From Nemertoderma westbladi (taxonomy: Eukaryota; Xenacoelomorpha; Nemertodermatida; Nemertodermatidae): DNA of 64,000 nt. Made by a program: the position numbers and the translations under genes. The notes under the pieces are model-generated. The model saw only the letters and a list, made by a program, of their open reading frames with translations. It did not search any database and was not told where the DNA came from. Where the stretch lies: assembly GCA_032718475.1 (NCBI GenBank), contig JAUCBJ010007602.1, positions 1-64,000 of the forward strand, given 5' to 3'. Each line of letters starts with the position of its first letter. The first letter of the stretch is position 1. This document shows, one piece after another, positions 1 through 10,915 of this stretch.

Positions 1-530
1 ATATTTACACCTAGCCAGGGTCTAAGTACATTCATTTCGCTAAGTTTTCCTAATAATAAAGTTTGGATGTGGGGTTGAATTTTAATTAATGATGAATGAA
101 TATCAGGAAAATCTTCATCATCTGGAAGATTGTAAACATAGATTTCTAAACGGTTATCGTGTGCGGCTCGTTCGAGGATAAAAATTGATGAACCTTGACC
201 AGATTTCAGTCTTTTTCTAGATACGATAGTATTGTTTTGGTTCCGTTGTGGTGGTGGTCTAACATGATAATAACGTTGGTGACAGTCGTGACATAAGTAA
301 TTCTCATATAAATACTCTTTATTACAAGTAGGGCAAGTTTTTTCATACACGCAAAACTTCATTTCTTTACATCCCGTAGTCGACTCATGTCGTTTACATA
401 TTTCTTCACGTGAACATTTCACACGACAATTAAAACAATTGTATTCTTCAAAATGAGATTTCACATGTGTTAAATAATTTCGTTTAGAAATTTGAAGAGG
501 ACAAAATGGACATTTCAATTGTTTATCCAT
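1..530 (-). CDS. Cys/His zinc-finger protein, N-terminal part (cut by window edge)
   Basis: The frame opens at an ATG at 528-530 and stays open for 176 codons to the window edge, so the C-terminus is missing. Seen: a C2H2 finger at residues 7-26 (C7-x2-C10-x11-H22-x3-H26), a second Cys/His cluster (C32-x2-C35-x12-H48-x5-C54) and a third four-Cys cluster (C66-x2-C69-x10-C80-x2-C83), then a basic linker and an acidic stretch near residues 130-145. No known family is recognised. Zinc clusters of this kind usually bind nucleic acid or protein; that role is inference. The A+T-rich composition and the similar minus-strand genes next door suggest one compact unit, possibly viral or Polinton-like, but no hallmark gene (PolB, integrase, capsid) is visible. 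It could equally be a host or transposon zinc-finger gene. Confidence 0.6.
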   Translation of the reverse strand, partial: MDKQLKCPFCPLQISKRNYLTHVKSHFEEYNCFNCRVKCSREEICKRHESTTGCKEMKFCVYEKTCPTCNKEYLYENYLCHDCHQRYYHVRPPPQRNQNNTIVSRKRLKSGQGSSIFILERAAHDNRLEIYVYNLPDDEDFPDIHSSLIKIQPHIQTLLLGKLSEMNVLRPWLGVN

Positions 531-1080
531 CTCTTTATTATCCTAAAAACAATTTAAAATTAATATGAATATTGTTATATATATAATCAAAAAAAAATTC
601 ATAAGCTACTCAACACAAATAAAATATAATATCTAAACTTTAATTAATTTAATATTTTCAGAATGAGCTCGATTGAATCAGTTGAGCTCTTTATATATAT
701 ATATTTCAAGTTTCTACTTATACCAACCAATCATAAATAACAGTTACATTGGAAACTAATATCATAAATAAAGTTGCTTTTACAACTGAATTCTTTATAA
801 TAAAATCAAGTATAAACCAAGATGTACATAATACGTTTTTAATTTTCATTGATAAAGTAGGTTTTACATGCAAATGTTTTATTATGGTGGTGTAAACTCA
901 CGCATTTACATGCGAATGTTTTATACCTAATCCCGTGCTCACATTAAACTATCACCAATATTTACTCAATAAAGTCACCTTTACATGCAAATACTTTATA
1001 ATAATCACGCTTTGTGATAAAAAGTTACCTTTACAAGTTAGTGTGAAACTGAAAAAGAAAAGTCTCTAGTTAATAATAAA
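531..1080. promoter_or_regulatory. AT-rich intergenic region with repeated octamer-like motif
   Basis: No gene is seen. This is the 550 bp between the minus-strand genes at 1-530 and 1081-2137. TTTACATGC followed by [A/G]AAT occurs three times (around 863-875, 905-918 and 980-992). Two copies contain the exact POU octamer ATGCAAAT (868-875 and 985-992). Its position upstream of the zinc-finger gene fits a promoter; that function is inferred only. A poly-TA tract lies at 691-702. Confidence 0.3.
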
Positions 1081-1368
1081 TCAATCTGATACTGTTTTTA
1101 TATGTTCCTTATTGTAATCTGCTACCTCTTCACTTGCTTTTGTAACTTTTATTTTCTTTGTAGGTATAGAATCATTGTTGGGAATGGAAGATGATTGAGA
1201 TGTAGATCTGCGCTTTCTATCACTCGAGGACTCTTCGATGTATGTCTTTGGATTAAATGTGGATGAAACTACTTCTGGAAATGACTTATTAACCTTAAAC
1301 TTCCAAGTTGGTGGATATAGAATCACGAAACCGTCTGCTATATCAGTTGATGAAACCTTTAACATCAT
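1081..1368 (-). CDS. Overlapping 95-aa frame, unknown; may be the shifted C-terminus of the 264-aa ORF
   Basis: A 95-codon frame that starts 26 nt inside the end of the 1343-2137 ORF and lies in another frame. Residues 45-80 are Ser/Lys/Arg-rich with a PTKKIKV-type basic patch that resembles a nuclear localisation signal. The overlap is either a real two-gene overlap or a single-base indel that split one longer protein. Codon use and A+T content are alike in both pieces, which slightly favours a split gene. The family is unknown. Confidence 0.4.
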   Translation of the reverse strand: MMLKVSSTDIADGFVILYPPTWKFKVNKSFPEVVSSTFNPKTYIEESSSDRKRRSTSQSSSIPNNDSIPTKKIKVTKASEEVADYNKEHIKTVSD

Positions 1369-2137
1369 TAGAGATCATAGAGTAGAGAAACTCTATATGA
1401 GGTATGTCTTTATCGTAATGTAACTGTAAATATTTGCTTTCCTTGTCTGTAATAATTACTTTTTTTTCTTGTACATTTATTTTTACTTTAAGTCGGTCAG
1501 ATAAAGCTACTTTATCGTCCGTATCTAGCTCTGAAAAGACACCTTCGTTACTAATTTCATAATTCCATTCATACCACAATGAATTTACTTCCGATGCTGT
1601 TAAGTTAAACCCATTATAATACCTAAGACCAATAGCATCAGAATATCTAGCTGAAATCTCCCATAGTCCCATATAAGTCGCTCCTTTATATTTGCTTACA
1701 AAACCAACAAAAGATGGGTTGGTTAAATTAACAACATAACACTGATTTATTATTTCGAGTGGTGGTGATAACAATTCTAATATTTCTGTCTTACTCTGAA
1801 GTAATAAATTAATGAATGATTTGTTTAGAATTTGACATTTGCCTTGCTTCTGAATATATACGTTTTCAGTAATAACACAGGTGGAAATATTTAACTTTCC
1901 TCTTGTAAATTCTATATTAGGATAAATATTACCTCTTGAAACTGGTGATTCCTTTTGTCGGTTGAATAATATTTCTAAGACGTCTAGAAGGTAGAGTGTA
2001 TCCTGGTAAGAGAAGCACGTTGTTACATTGCTATCGCTTGAGAGTAATATAAAGTACTTGCCATAAACAATACTACAGGTATATTTATTAAATGTAAATT
2101 TCCAAGTATTGCTTGAAGTTTTTTTAAATAAATCCAT
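1343..2137 (-). CDS. Orphan 264-aa protein, unknown family
   Basis: An intact 264-codon ORF with an ATG start at 2137, on the same strand as the zinc-finger gene downstream of it. No signal peptide and no convincing membrane span is seen. The protein is rich in Asn, Ile, Leu and Tyr, as expected from A+T-rich DNA. TWKF near residue 12 and a similar TWKF in the overlapping downstream frame (1081-1368) are suggestive of an internal repeat across both frames. I do not recognise a family. The length, lack of stops in very A+T-rich sequence and co-orientation with its neighbour support it as a real or recently real gene. It may be a viral or large-transposon gene, but this is speculation. Confidence 0.5.
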   Translation of the reverse strand: MDLFKKTSSNTWKFTFNKYTCSIVYGKYFILLSSDSNVTTCFSYQDTLYLLDVLEILFNRQKESPVSRGNIYPNIEFTRGKLNISTCVITENVYIQKQGKCQILNKSFINLLLQSKTEILELLSPPLEIINQCYVVNLTNPSFVGFVSKYKGATYMGLWEISARYSDAIGLRYYNGFNLTASEVNSLWYEWNYEISNEGVFSELDTDDKVALSDRLKVKINVQEKKVIITDKESKYLQLHYDKDIPHIEFLYSMISNDVKGFIN

Positions 2138-2576
2138 AATTAGAATGAAAACTATTTTGAAAAATAAAAACTAAATAAATGATTATTAGATTGTAAAACT
2201 TCGGTTTATATGGTTGCTTTAATAAAACAGAGTGACTTACAGTGAGGAATATAGTAGATTCGTGTAACAGATGCAACGTGTACAGCTAAATTTATTACAT
2301 TAGCGTGAGTTAGAGAGTGAAATAGCAGTAACGTGTAACAGATGCAACGTAATCAATGCTAGCCCTGTCATTCTAACTTATATTCAACTTAGTTGATCGA
2401 CCAGTTACAACGATAAAAGAAATTGATTATTATTAATAGTCGAATTAATGTATTCTACGCTATAGTAATTATGTTAAGGAACTAGAAGCTATTTATAAAC
2501 ATCTGCTACCGGTGATGAAGATGAAGAATTCAATGACTATGGTATAACTCAGATATTTATCGCCTTTTTCTCTCGA
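2138..2576. other. Upstream region with a duplicated 19-mer
   Basis: No gene is seen. The 19-mer CGTGTAACAGATGCAACGT occurs at 2261-2279 and again at 2332-2350, 71 bp apart, about 130-210 bp upstream of the minus-strand ORF that starts at 2137. The position fits a direct-repeat regulatory site, but function is not shown. Confidence 0.3.
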
Positions 2577-2648
2577 GGTTGGATGGAAGAGTGATTGGTG
2601 AGTTGTGAGGAGTTATATCGGTCCCGGGTTCGAATCCGGTTGAATATT
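2577..2648 (+). repeat. tRNA-like SINE head
   Basis: A perfect Pol III B-box GGTTCGAATCC lies at 2627-2637, with an A-box-like stretch (GGATGGAAGAGTG) about 45 bp upstream. No foldable cloverleaf is evident, so this is a tRNA-derived SINE head or tRNA relic rather than a functional tRNA. It directly precedes the 95-bp tandem repeat, which may be part of the same retroposon body. Confidence 0.4.
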
Positions 2649-2689
2649 TTGTTATCTGAAAAATTGCAAAATTAAATTTAGTTACTGGT

Positions 2690-3070
2690 GAAAAATAGTA
2701 GAAGTTACCTGTAGACACCTCTAGCATCTGTAAGATAAAGGTTGGTGAATATGAAAAATACTGGTTGCTGAAAAATTGCGATTTGAAAAATAGTAGAAGT
2801 TACCTGTAGACACCTCTAGCGTCTGTAAAATAAAGGTTGGTAAATATGAAAAATACTGGTTGCTGAAAAATTGCGATTTGAAAAATAGTAGAAGTTACCT
2901 GTAGACACCTCTAGCGTCTATAAAATAACGGTTGGTGAATATGAAAAATACTGGTTGGTGAAAAATTGCGATTTGAAAAATAGTAGACGTTACCTGATGC
3001 TAAGTGTAGACACTCGAACACCTGTAAAATAAAGGTTGGTGATTGGATGCAGTACTAGCGTCGGGGGACT
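2690..3070. repeat. 95-bp tandem repeat, 4 copies
   Basis: The phrase GAAAAATAGTAGAAGTTACC starts at 2690, 2785 and 2880, and a slightly changed copy starts at 2975, giving an exact 95-bp period. The first three units differ by only a few bases. The fourth carries an insertion and decays after about 3040. No coding potential. Confidence 0.85.
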
Positions 3071-4560
3071 AATAACGCCTCTAGCGGAATAAGCGGGAAC
3101 TTGAGAATTTACCATGGTTACGGATGAAATGCTGTCATCTGATTGGTTGAAATAATAACGACCACCGCTAAAGGATGAAATGGTGGCTTCTGATTGGTTG
3201 CAGTACCAGAAATGGATGGTAATGATGGGCTACGGGTGACCATGAAGCCGTGTACTAGTTTCTTATACTACTCTGGTGGCCCTAAGCCACATTTTAGTAA
3301 TTTCAAAAAATGGCCCGAAAATTGATATTTTTCCGCAAACCCTTTTAAAAGAAAAAGCATGGCATGGCATGCAAAAAGCATTTATGGGGGTTTTAGTATG
3401 TGCGGGCTATATTTTGGGAATAAAATATTTTGTGATAGACAAAGTGTAGCAGATTTACAAAAGTTTTTGTAAAGCTTGTTGCAGTAGTTTTACAAAACCA
3501 ACGATAGTAGTAGTCCTAAAGCTGCTGACCATTTTGCTATATGTTTGATGGCAATTGAGTAACAAATAACATCAAAACAAAGTCAAAATCGACAAACTGA
3601 TAAAAAGGACAGAGAGCATAAATATCAGCAATATATTATGTTGTTGAAAAGAGCAGTTTTAAGGTCAAAAAATAATTCCATGTTGAAAACCAATATCACC
3701 TTATGAAAGCCCTTCTATCAAACTACAAAAAATGGTGTAAATTTTCGAAAATTTCAATTCTGTGGGGGTTATAGTTGGCCCCCTTAAGGCTGACTGGCCC
3801 CTGTAGGCATCTAATTTTAATTTATCCAAATTCAATTATGCTGTCCCAGAGTTTTAGATTTTGCAGGAATTGCACCTAAAATGCCATCAAATGCAAAATT
3901 CAATACACGAGGGCAGACCATCTGAATTTCGGTTAAATTAAATTACAGTAGCGACAAGAAGATATTTCTGACACGTTTTTTTTTATCAACAACTATTTTA
4001 TCTACAACTAATTTATCCTTTTTTTTTATCTATTAGGGCTTATATTTATAAAACTCGTTTCCGGTCAAAAAAAAAATAACATTTCGCTCTACCATATCTC
4101 CATGCTATACATTTACTATGTAGGCCTACAGTATTTCCAGTAAGTCACCACGTCAAAATTTGGTTGTTCTTTTTTGGTTGGTATTTGTTTAACAGCATAA
4201 CTACAAATAATTCCCCACAAATAATAAAATTAAATTCTCAATTCTTCATAATTAGCACATTAAAGTTTTACTGCCCATGTTTTATTATTTCCCTGCCATC
4301 AGGTCTCGAACTAATAAAGCAGCACCTGTCGGTCGACTGAGCTAGAATAGAATTTGCAATTTTATCACAAATTTAGGGATAGAAAGTAGTCGAAAGATGC
4401 ACTTTCTTGCAAATTTTAGTGATAAAAAATGTGGACTTTTCCGATAAAAATATTTTTTTCACAGGAATGACTCACTGAGAAAAAATGGCCCGTATTTTCG
4501 GCTGGCCCTAAGTAAGGCCCGTGCCTTATATGCTTATATTATATTGATTGTATTAATATA
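3071..4560. other. Non-coding stretch, unrecognised
   Basis: No gene is seen. The stretch is A+T-rich with poly-T runs. It contains one minus-strand tRNA-like head listed separately (4295-4346). I recognise no transposon protein or terminal repeats. Confidence 0.4.
4295..4346 (-). repeat. tRNA-like SINE head, minus strand
   Basis: Read on the minus strand there is an A-box-like TAGCTCAGTCG followed about 30 bp later by a B-box-like AGTTCGAGACC. Spacing fits a tRNA-derived promoter. The stems do not pair well, so it is a SINE head or tRNA relic. Confidence 0.4.
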
Positions 4561-6639
4561 ATATATTGTGGCAAACCCACCACCACGCACAATCAAACTA
4601 CAGTATTTATTTTTTTATTAAACGCATACATGTTAGTATGATGGGGTGAGTTGAGAAAAGGCCAGAAGACCAGTTGGTAAGCCGAAGCTTGATAGGCACT
4701 GGCCTTCTGAGTAATAAAGTATAAGATAACATTAATAATAAGTATAAGAAATATTATTTGAAATGAAAGTAAAGAAATATTGTTATTATTATTTAATACA
4801 GTACATTAACTACAAGTAGGGAGTGTGAGGGCTACTCTGATGTAGATAGTTTTACACCAACAGTGTAAAACCCCTGTTAGTGTTCTGGCGAGTGTAACGG
4901 ATAGTTGACTTTCTAAATATGTTCGCAAATCCTACTGGAAGTTTATCATAATAAGCGTCAAACATTAATTTTCCTGAATTAAAAGTTTGTACAGGGATTG
5001 CAACGGAAGTATTTGTAATTATTTGTAGATAGGGATTGAATGTGCATCCCAATCGCTAAAAGTTATAGCTGGAATTATTTTGTTCACTTGAACCCGCCTT
5101 AAGGTTAATCCGGCACTGGGTATAACAAAGGTGGTTATTTGGTGGTTATATAAAGCAGCCCATGGGGACTAACTATATCTACAATATTCCATGTGATGTT
5201 GTGACTATTTTCGGTCTGGAAAACCCGAAGGGGTACGGGCCACACGACATAGATCAGTGCTGCTACGAAGATGGTTGAGGCGGGAGTCGATTCGGGCAAG
5301 TTGCGTCGGTTCTTTGGATGGATTTCAGACATAACTGCCAATGGATATATTCAGAGGAGCGACATGCAGCATAAACGAATGGAATCACTGATGTGCACGG
5401 TAGATGAGAATAAGGAACCGTCATTCTCCAACTAAGTGCATCAGCATCAGAGATCGTAGTACTGATGGGAAATATGTTAACAGATCTTCAATCTTACAGT
5501 TGGCTTGCAGTTGGCAGTTAGGACCGATTTATCGAAAGACTTTTAATATAACTGCCGAGAAAGGGGCCGTTTTAAGTTTTTTTCTAAATAATAATTAATA
5601 ATGATAATCTTGCAATTCAAGAACAAATTATTTTATTTTTTTTATTTCAATTTCAGAAGATTTTTCAAGTTATTTTAGTTATATATATATACATATTTAT
5701 TTCAGATTCCGTATTAAAATATAGTAATATTATACAGTGATAATGCTGGTGATCTTTTTTTCAAATAAAACAATATATTCGATATAAAAATGTAATGGAA
5801 AACACTATTTTTCACTCACTTTCTTTAGAAAAATTCAGATATTCTGCCCCTGTTAAGATACCAACGAGTTTCTTCATAAAACTTAAAAATCATAAATTGT
5901 GATTACTAATATTAAGTAGTGCTGGGAGCATAATATTAGTATAATATAATATTATTTGCATTATATTATTTGTATTATTAGCATAATATTATTAATAACA
6001 TAATATTAGTAATCATGATCACACCAGTGACAGTATCGCGTCAGTATTTTATACACTGAAAATCATAAATTGAAAATTAAATATAATAAGAATCAATATA
6101 ATTATAAATGAAACAAGATAATCAATATCAAGTCCACCTAAGGGACATATGGTTGCCAAGAGGTGAGTGATGATGTACTGGTACCAATACACTGGTGGTA
6201 GAATGACAATTATATCACAATAATCACAATCAGTGCTTATATAGGGACAAATCCAATATCAATATAATCAATAAGCTCAACCAGTAATCTCTTTTTGGTA
6301 ATCAATTCAAAATTTCACCTGATTGATTGGGCGGTTGTGAGCTATAAGTTAAACAAAGCCATCTCATATCCCCTTATAACTTTCCCTAGCATTCAACCTG
6401 TCGTATGATGTTGCTTGGTTGTTTGCTTAATAAACACTTTTGCTCTCATGACCTACGTGCATACTCATATCATAATTAGCTACTCCTCTCTTAATTTCAC
6501 CATACTTGAATTGGTTCTTGGTCATTGATGCCTTTTCTCTAGTTATGACGTAGTTGATATATTGATAACACAAGTTCTTAGAATTTCCAACATGTTATCT
6601 CTATTGGTTGAGTCGAATGTTTCCGAAGTCCAAATATGT
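4561..6639. other. Non-coding stretch with AT palindromes
   Basis: Only short unsupported frames of about 60-70 codons occur here (4852-5052 and 5135-5341 minus, 5404-5598 plus), with no recognisable product. 5930-6010 holds clustered AATATTA palindromes able to form hairpins. I see no complete gene or mobile element with defined ends. Confidence 0.4.
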
Positions 6640-6995
6640 CAGAACTGCAGGAAGTATCTTTGATTTGAAATTTTAATCGATCAATATTTTTGGCTGATCT
6701 TTTAAACGTAAACACATGGTCCTATGACAATTCGAATAATCGCCTGATTGATCGCTTTGATATTTTCTATTCTGACCTAAGTGTGGTGTGTAAAAAACAT
6801 GCTCCCCTCAAAAAAGTGTTCAAAAAAATCAATTCCACGTAAACCATGGCTATCGGCTGCGCTGCTCAAATCCATTAATAAAAAAATAAACTATATGCAA
6901 AATATGTCAACAACCCAACCTTAATCAACCATAGTTTGTACAAGGCCTATAGAAATCGACTGACCACTACCCTGCGGGCCGCCGAACGGGAGAAT

Positions 6996-8806
6996 TCTAC
7001 TAGAAAGCCAGCAAGCTGGCTGGAAGGAACCCGGGGGAAGAATCCTAGCCAAGACTATTACAAATGAACTATGTCAGTCAGCTGTAGGCCTAGTAAGTAG
7101 GCCTAAACTAAACAATTATATATATGACCCTGAACCCACCCTAGAACCACCCTATATTATAAATGCAGACTCCATTTTCCATACGAATATTACAACACCG
7201 ACTGCTAAGGCAATCAACCAATGCTGCATTATAGAACAAAACTAACAATAGAAAGGGGTAGCTATAGTTACTAAATCTAAAACACAAACAAACCTCAAAT
7301 ATCCTAGCTGTTCCACATTAGTGTCAGTAGTTCTGGTAAGATAATAATAGTGATAACAGTTTCTTTCAATTTTTTGAATAAATACAAATTATATAATATA
7401 TTATAGAGCAAATGTATAAACAAAAACTCAACTAATATTATGAAAATTTAAGGTCTAAACAATATGAAACAAAATAATACATTATCAAAGACAAATTAAA
7501 TTTTAATATCACAACAACTATATCCAAGAAATTTAACAAAACCGCAAATCAGTCAAAGTGAAAAGGGGGGACAGTTCCCCCCTTCAACCCCCCTTTCAAT
7601 CAGCACCCCGTCCCAAAAGCAAAGCCGTACCCAGACCCAGTCAAGCAGAATAACCTATGGAGATAGATATTATGACAACACACCCAGTTCTTTTAAATTT
7701 GCGTGATTTGAGTTTTATGCTCGCACCACTATTGAGTTTTATAATATTTGTAAGAAATGTTAAAACTTATCTTATGCCAATGTAGTAATGGTATTAAAAT
7801 ATAATTAAATTAATTAGCACTATTAATGCTTCAGCTAAAAAATGATGCTAATCCTATGTAATAATAAAAATAAGAATATTACTTTTAAGAACTTTCTACA
7901 TATAAACTATACAAAATAATCAGCCCAAGGATTCGTGGAATAATAATATAATCCTACTGCAGTTGTATATTTTATTATGTATATTGACAACTCAACTATT
8001 TTCTGTCTATACCTGAGAAGTGTAGACTCAGCCAGCAGCGCTGCTCCTACAAGGCAAAGGCAGGCAGGAGGGGTGTAGTCAAAGTCAAGAAATTCCGCCT
8101 GGATGGAATTCTATCTCAGACAGCCCTGCACTCCACCGTTCCTACTCCACAGCTAGCTGCTGCAGCTCAGGCAGGAGTTGTTATTTTACCATTGCTTTTA
8201 ATTTCGCGACAAAATAATGTCAAAAAACTAAATATATCGAATACCACACATAGAATCGATCTGATATTTTGTAACGTGATTATGAACAACCAAAGCAATG
8301 TACTTGCAAAATTTCATCAAAATCGCCAGGCAGGAAGTGCCTGAACCTAGATAATTATCAGTCAGTCAGTCAGTCAGTCAGTCAGTCAGTCAGTCAGTCA
8401 GTCAGTCAGTCAGTCAGTCAGTCAGTCAGTCAGTCAGTCAGTCAGTCAGTCAGTCAGTCAGTCAGTCAGTCAGTCAGTCAGTCAGTCAGTCAGTCAGTCA
8501 GTCAGTCAGTCAGTCAGTCAGTCAGTCAGTCAGTCAGTCAGTCAGTCAGTCAGTCAGTCAGTCAGTCAGTCAGTCAGTCAGTCAGTCAGTCAGTCAGTCA
8601 GTCAGTCAGTCAGTCAGTCAGTCAGTCAGTCAGTCAGTCAGTCAGTCAGTCAGTCAGTCAGTCAGTCAGTCAGTCAGTCAGTCAGTCAGTCAGTCAGTCA
8701 GTCAGTCAGTCAGTCAGTCAGTCAGTGTTATATATCCTGAGATTTTTACAGTAAGTATCCTGCAGATTTTTACAGTAAGTATCCCGCTGTCGAGCGGGCT
8801 CCTAAT
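6996..8806. mobile_element. Non-autonomous Helentron (Helitron2/pearl/HINE-like) element
   Basis: A 1811-bp insertion in the LINE whose removal restores the LINE frame exactly, which fixes both ends. It begins TCTACTAG and has a near-terminal inverted repeat AGCCAGC/GCTGGCT (7006-7012 and 7015-7021). It carries a long (CAGT)n core, and the 3' end has a hairpin CCCGCT-GTCG-AGCGGG (8783-8798) followed by CTCCTAAT. There are no TIRs and no target duplication, and the site is T/T. Known biology: Helentrons and their non-autonomous relatives (DINE-1, bivalve pearl elements) insert between T and T and combine a 3' hairpin with a tetranucleotide microsatellite. No Rep/helicase ORF is present, so it is non-autonomous. 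Confidence 0.75.
8358..8726. repeat. (CAGT)n microsatellite
   Basis: About 92 uninterrupted copies of the tetranucleotide over about 368 bp, inside the Helentron-like element near its 3' end. The purity over this length indicates recent expansion. The same tetranucleotide type is typical of pearl/DINE-like elements. Confidence 0.97.
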
Positions 8807-9370
8807 TACACCTCTCAATTTCATAATAATAAATCAAACATGCGGAAACCTTGGCGTACAATAAATGATGCTTTGGGCCGAAATTCAAAAAATTGTATTC
8901 CACGTAAACTTTCTGTATCAATATATAACAATGAGTCGATTATAATAAATCCTATAGGTATGGCGGAATCATTTAACTCATTTTTTACATCTATCACGTG
9001 ATATCCCTACTTCTCCTCGTTGTCCATTACGCCACATTCAGCACAACAAATCAAATTCATTTGCACACATTAATACTACTCCAGTTGAAGTACAATATTA
9101 TTTATTACAATTAATTGAAGCATCAACATCAAATGACAAATGTCCAACAAAACTTATAAAAACAGCCGCACATATAATATGTAGTCATATTTCGGAACTA
9201 ATCAATCTAAGTATCAAACACGGTTTTTCCCGAATTCTCTCAAGGTAGCAAAAGTAAACCCAGTTTTTAAATCTGGTGACCCATGCCTTAAGACTAATTA
9301 TCGCCCTATCTCTTTACTGCCAGTATTGAGCAAAGTGTTTGAACGCATAATATATCACGTATTCTAGGTC

Positions 9371-9849
9371 ATTGATCAAGAAAAGTTGCCACCTCCATGC
9401 AGCATAAAGGAGGTGCCACCTGTAGCTGCATAGACGCTCTTACTAGGGAAAATCTGGTCCTGTAACTAGGACCCCCTTCATTCTGGGATAAGGACGCCCT
9501 TGGTACTGGATAATGGACCCATATACTTGGCTGCAGGGGTATATGGCCTGGCCAGGCAGATGGTGATCTACCTATGGCTGGTCAGGATTAGAGTGTTCTC
9601 ATGTCCACTCTGAGTGCACTTCACTGCAACCTGCACCTGGCAGCAGGGGTACAGGGCATGACCCAGCAGATGAGCTGCACAGCCAATGGTGGGTCATGTG
9701 CGCCAGAGTAGATATGGGTGATGGGCCTCATATCTGACTCCACTGCGACACCCACCCTGTGGAATGGCAAACCAGGGTATAGTATTTGCCCCGAGAGCTG
9801 ACTCGTCAAAAATGCACCCCCAACCCCCACTATGGAGACTAATCAGTGT
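9371..9849. other. Unrecognised sequence with an imperfect ~110-bp duplication
   Basis: No gene is seen. The stretches starting CTGCAGGGGT (9531) and CAGCAGGGGT (9641) and their following ~60 bp are related, giving a diverged ~110-bp tandem duplication. Composition is more G+C-rich than the flanking LINE. Confidence 0.3.
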
Positions 9850-10915
9850 TTCTGCTTCCCATGGTACTGCATTAACCCCCTCAACTGGGTATGCATATCA
9901 TCCCTCATACGTTTACCCGCCCTCTCTCTTTCTCTATCCTCTCTAATACTCAGATCAGCTAACTCTGCTTCTCTCGCAATCCTCTCAGCTTTCCTCGCCT
10001 TTCGCTCTCTGGGCTCGTTCGTTTCTCTCTCAACCCTCGATGCCTATCTCGTTTCTTGCTCTTTGCGACCATTCTCTTCTCTCTCAACCTGTACTCTATG
10101 CTCATTTATTTCCCTCTCAGCCCACTCCTCCTCCCTTGCCTCCCGTTCTCTATAATCTCTCGCCACCTTCTCGGCCCTCTCCTTACACTCTCTGGCTAGT
10201 TGCCTTTCCCTTTCTAGTAACGCAGTCCCCTCATCCAGCTGTCTCTCTAGTTCCTTTTGATCCAGCGCGACTATGTCTAGTTGACACGCCAGATCTATCT
10301 CTAACGCCCTTCTTGCTTTCGCGGAGGATGTAGCGGACATTTCGGTTGCGACGGACTCCCATCACCTGTTTGTCCTACTAATTCACCCATGCTTACTGGG
10401 ATTCCTACTAACCGACGACACCGAATCTTCGGGGTTAACCTCAGGTTTGGTGTCATGCGGGTCCGCCCATCCCACTAACTTAATTCCCCTCGCATCTACT
10501 AGATAGGGCCCTACGTACACCACACTAGCCACCATCACCTAGGATCGCCACAATTCGAACAGTTCTGTGGCGACCCCCCTCGCCCTCTCACTTGCATATT
10601 TCCCCCTGCCCAAATCGAACTAGGTAGCGAAAATGCTTGTTGCACTCACCTAGCCTCCGGTACAACTTGGACTGGTCTACCTTTCCTCCCTCTCTAGCAT
10701 CCTTCAACAACTTCTTGGTGGCGTTGTACCCTCATCGTAGGCGATCGCTCATCCCGACGTCTTCCTCCTGGACTTGACCTTCCCTCCTCATCCGGCGCCA
10801 TACCGTCAGACCCACCGTTGCCGTTCCGGTGGGCCGTTCGCCGCCCTCGGCCACTGGTCGGCCAGCGACTTCGGTACTTCATTCGCCGCTCTGATCTTGC
10901 CTCGACTCGCTCTAT
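9850..10915 (-). pseudogene. Decayed retroelement gag-like coiled-coil sequence
   Basis: Read on the minus strand, 10044-10340 encodes a charged Glu/Arg coiled coil (repeats of RERE/AERE). It continues in the same frame past a stop to about 9850 with the same Arg/Glu composition. Upstream (10341-10915) further Arg/Gly-rich pieces are found in several frames. The charged coiled coil resembles the coiled-coil part of the BEL gag at 19842-20417, so an older related gag is the best guess. No zinc knuckle or protease remains. Confidence is low because coiled coils are poor evidence of homology. Confidence 0.35.

Larger units (their letters stand above)
6640..9370 (+). pseudogene. Decayed CR1/L2-like LINE (endonuclease-RT linker and RT start), split by an insertion
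   Basis: About 6640-6995 and 8807-9370 are two parts of one degenerate non-LTR retrotransposon. The first part decodes to the linker after the AP-endonuclease (an RFDIFYSDLSVVCKKHAPLK-type stretch, then a KxYRNRL-type stretch and an AERE helix). The second decodes to KPWRTINDALGR and, after frameshifts, to RT block 1 (NYRPISLLPVLSKVFER). Removing 6996-8806 puts the two parts back in the same frame with no missing codon, so the interruption is a clean later insertion. Frameshifts and stops after 8990 make the LINE dead. Assignment to the CR1/L2 group rests on the NYRPISLLP and INDALGR signatures. Confidence 0.75.

Noticed and set aside
4852-5341. Two short minus-strand ORFs (66 and 68 codons)
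   Set aside because: No recognisable motif, no supporting neighbour and no length advantage over chance in this composition.
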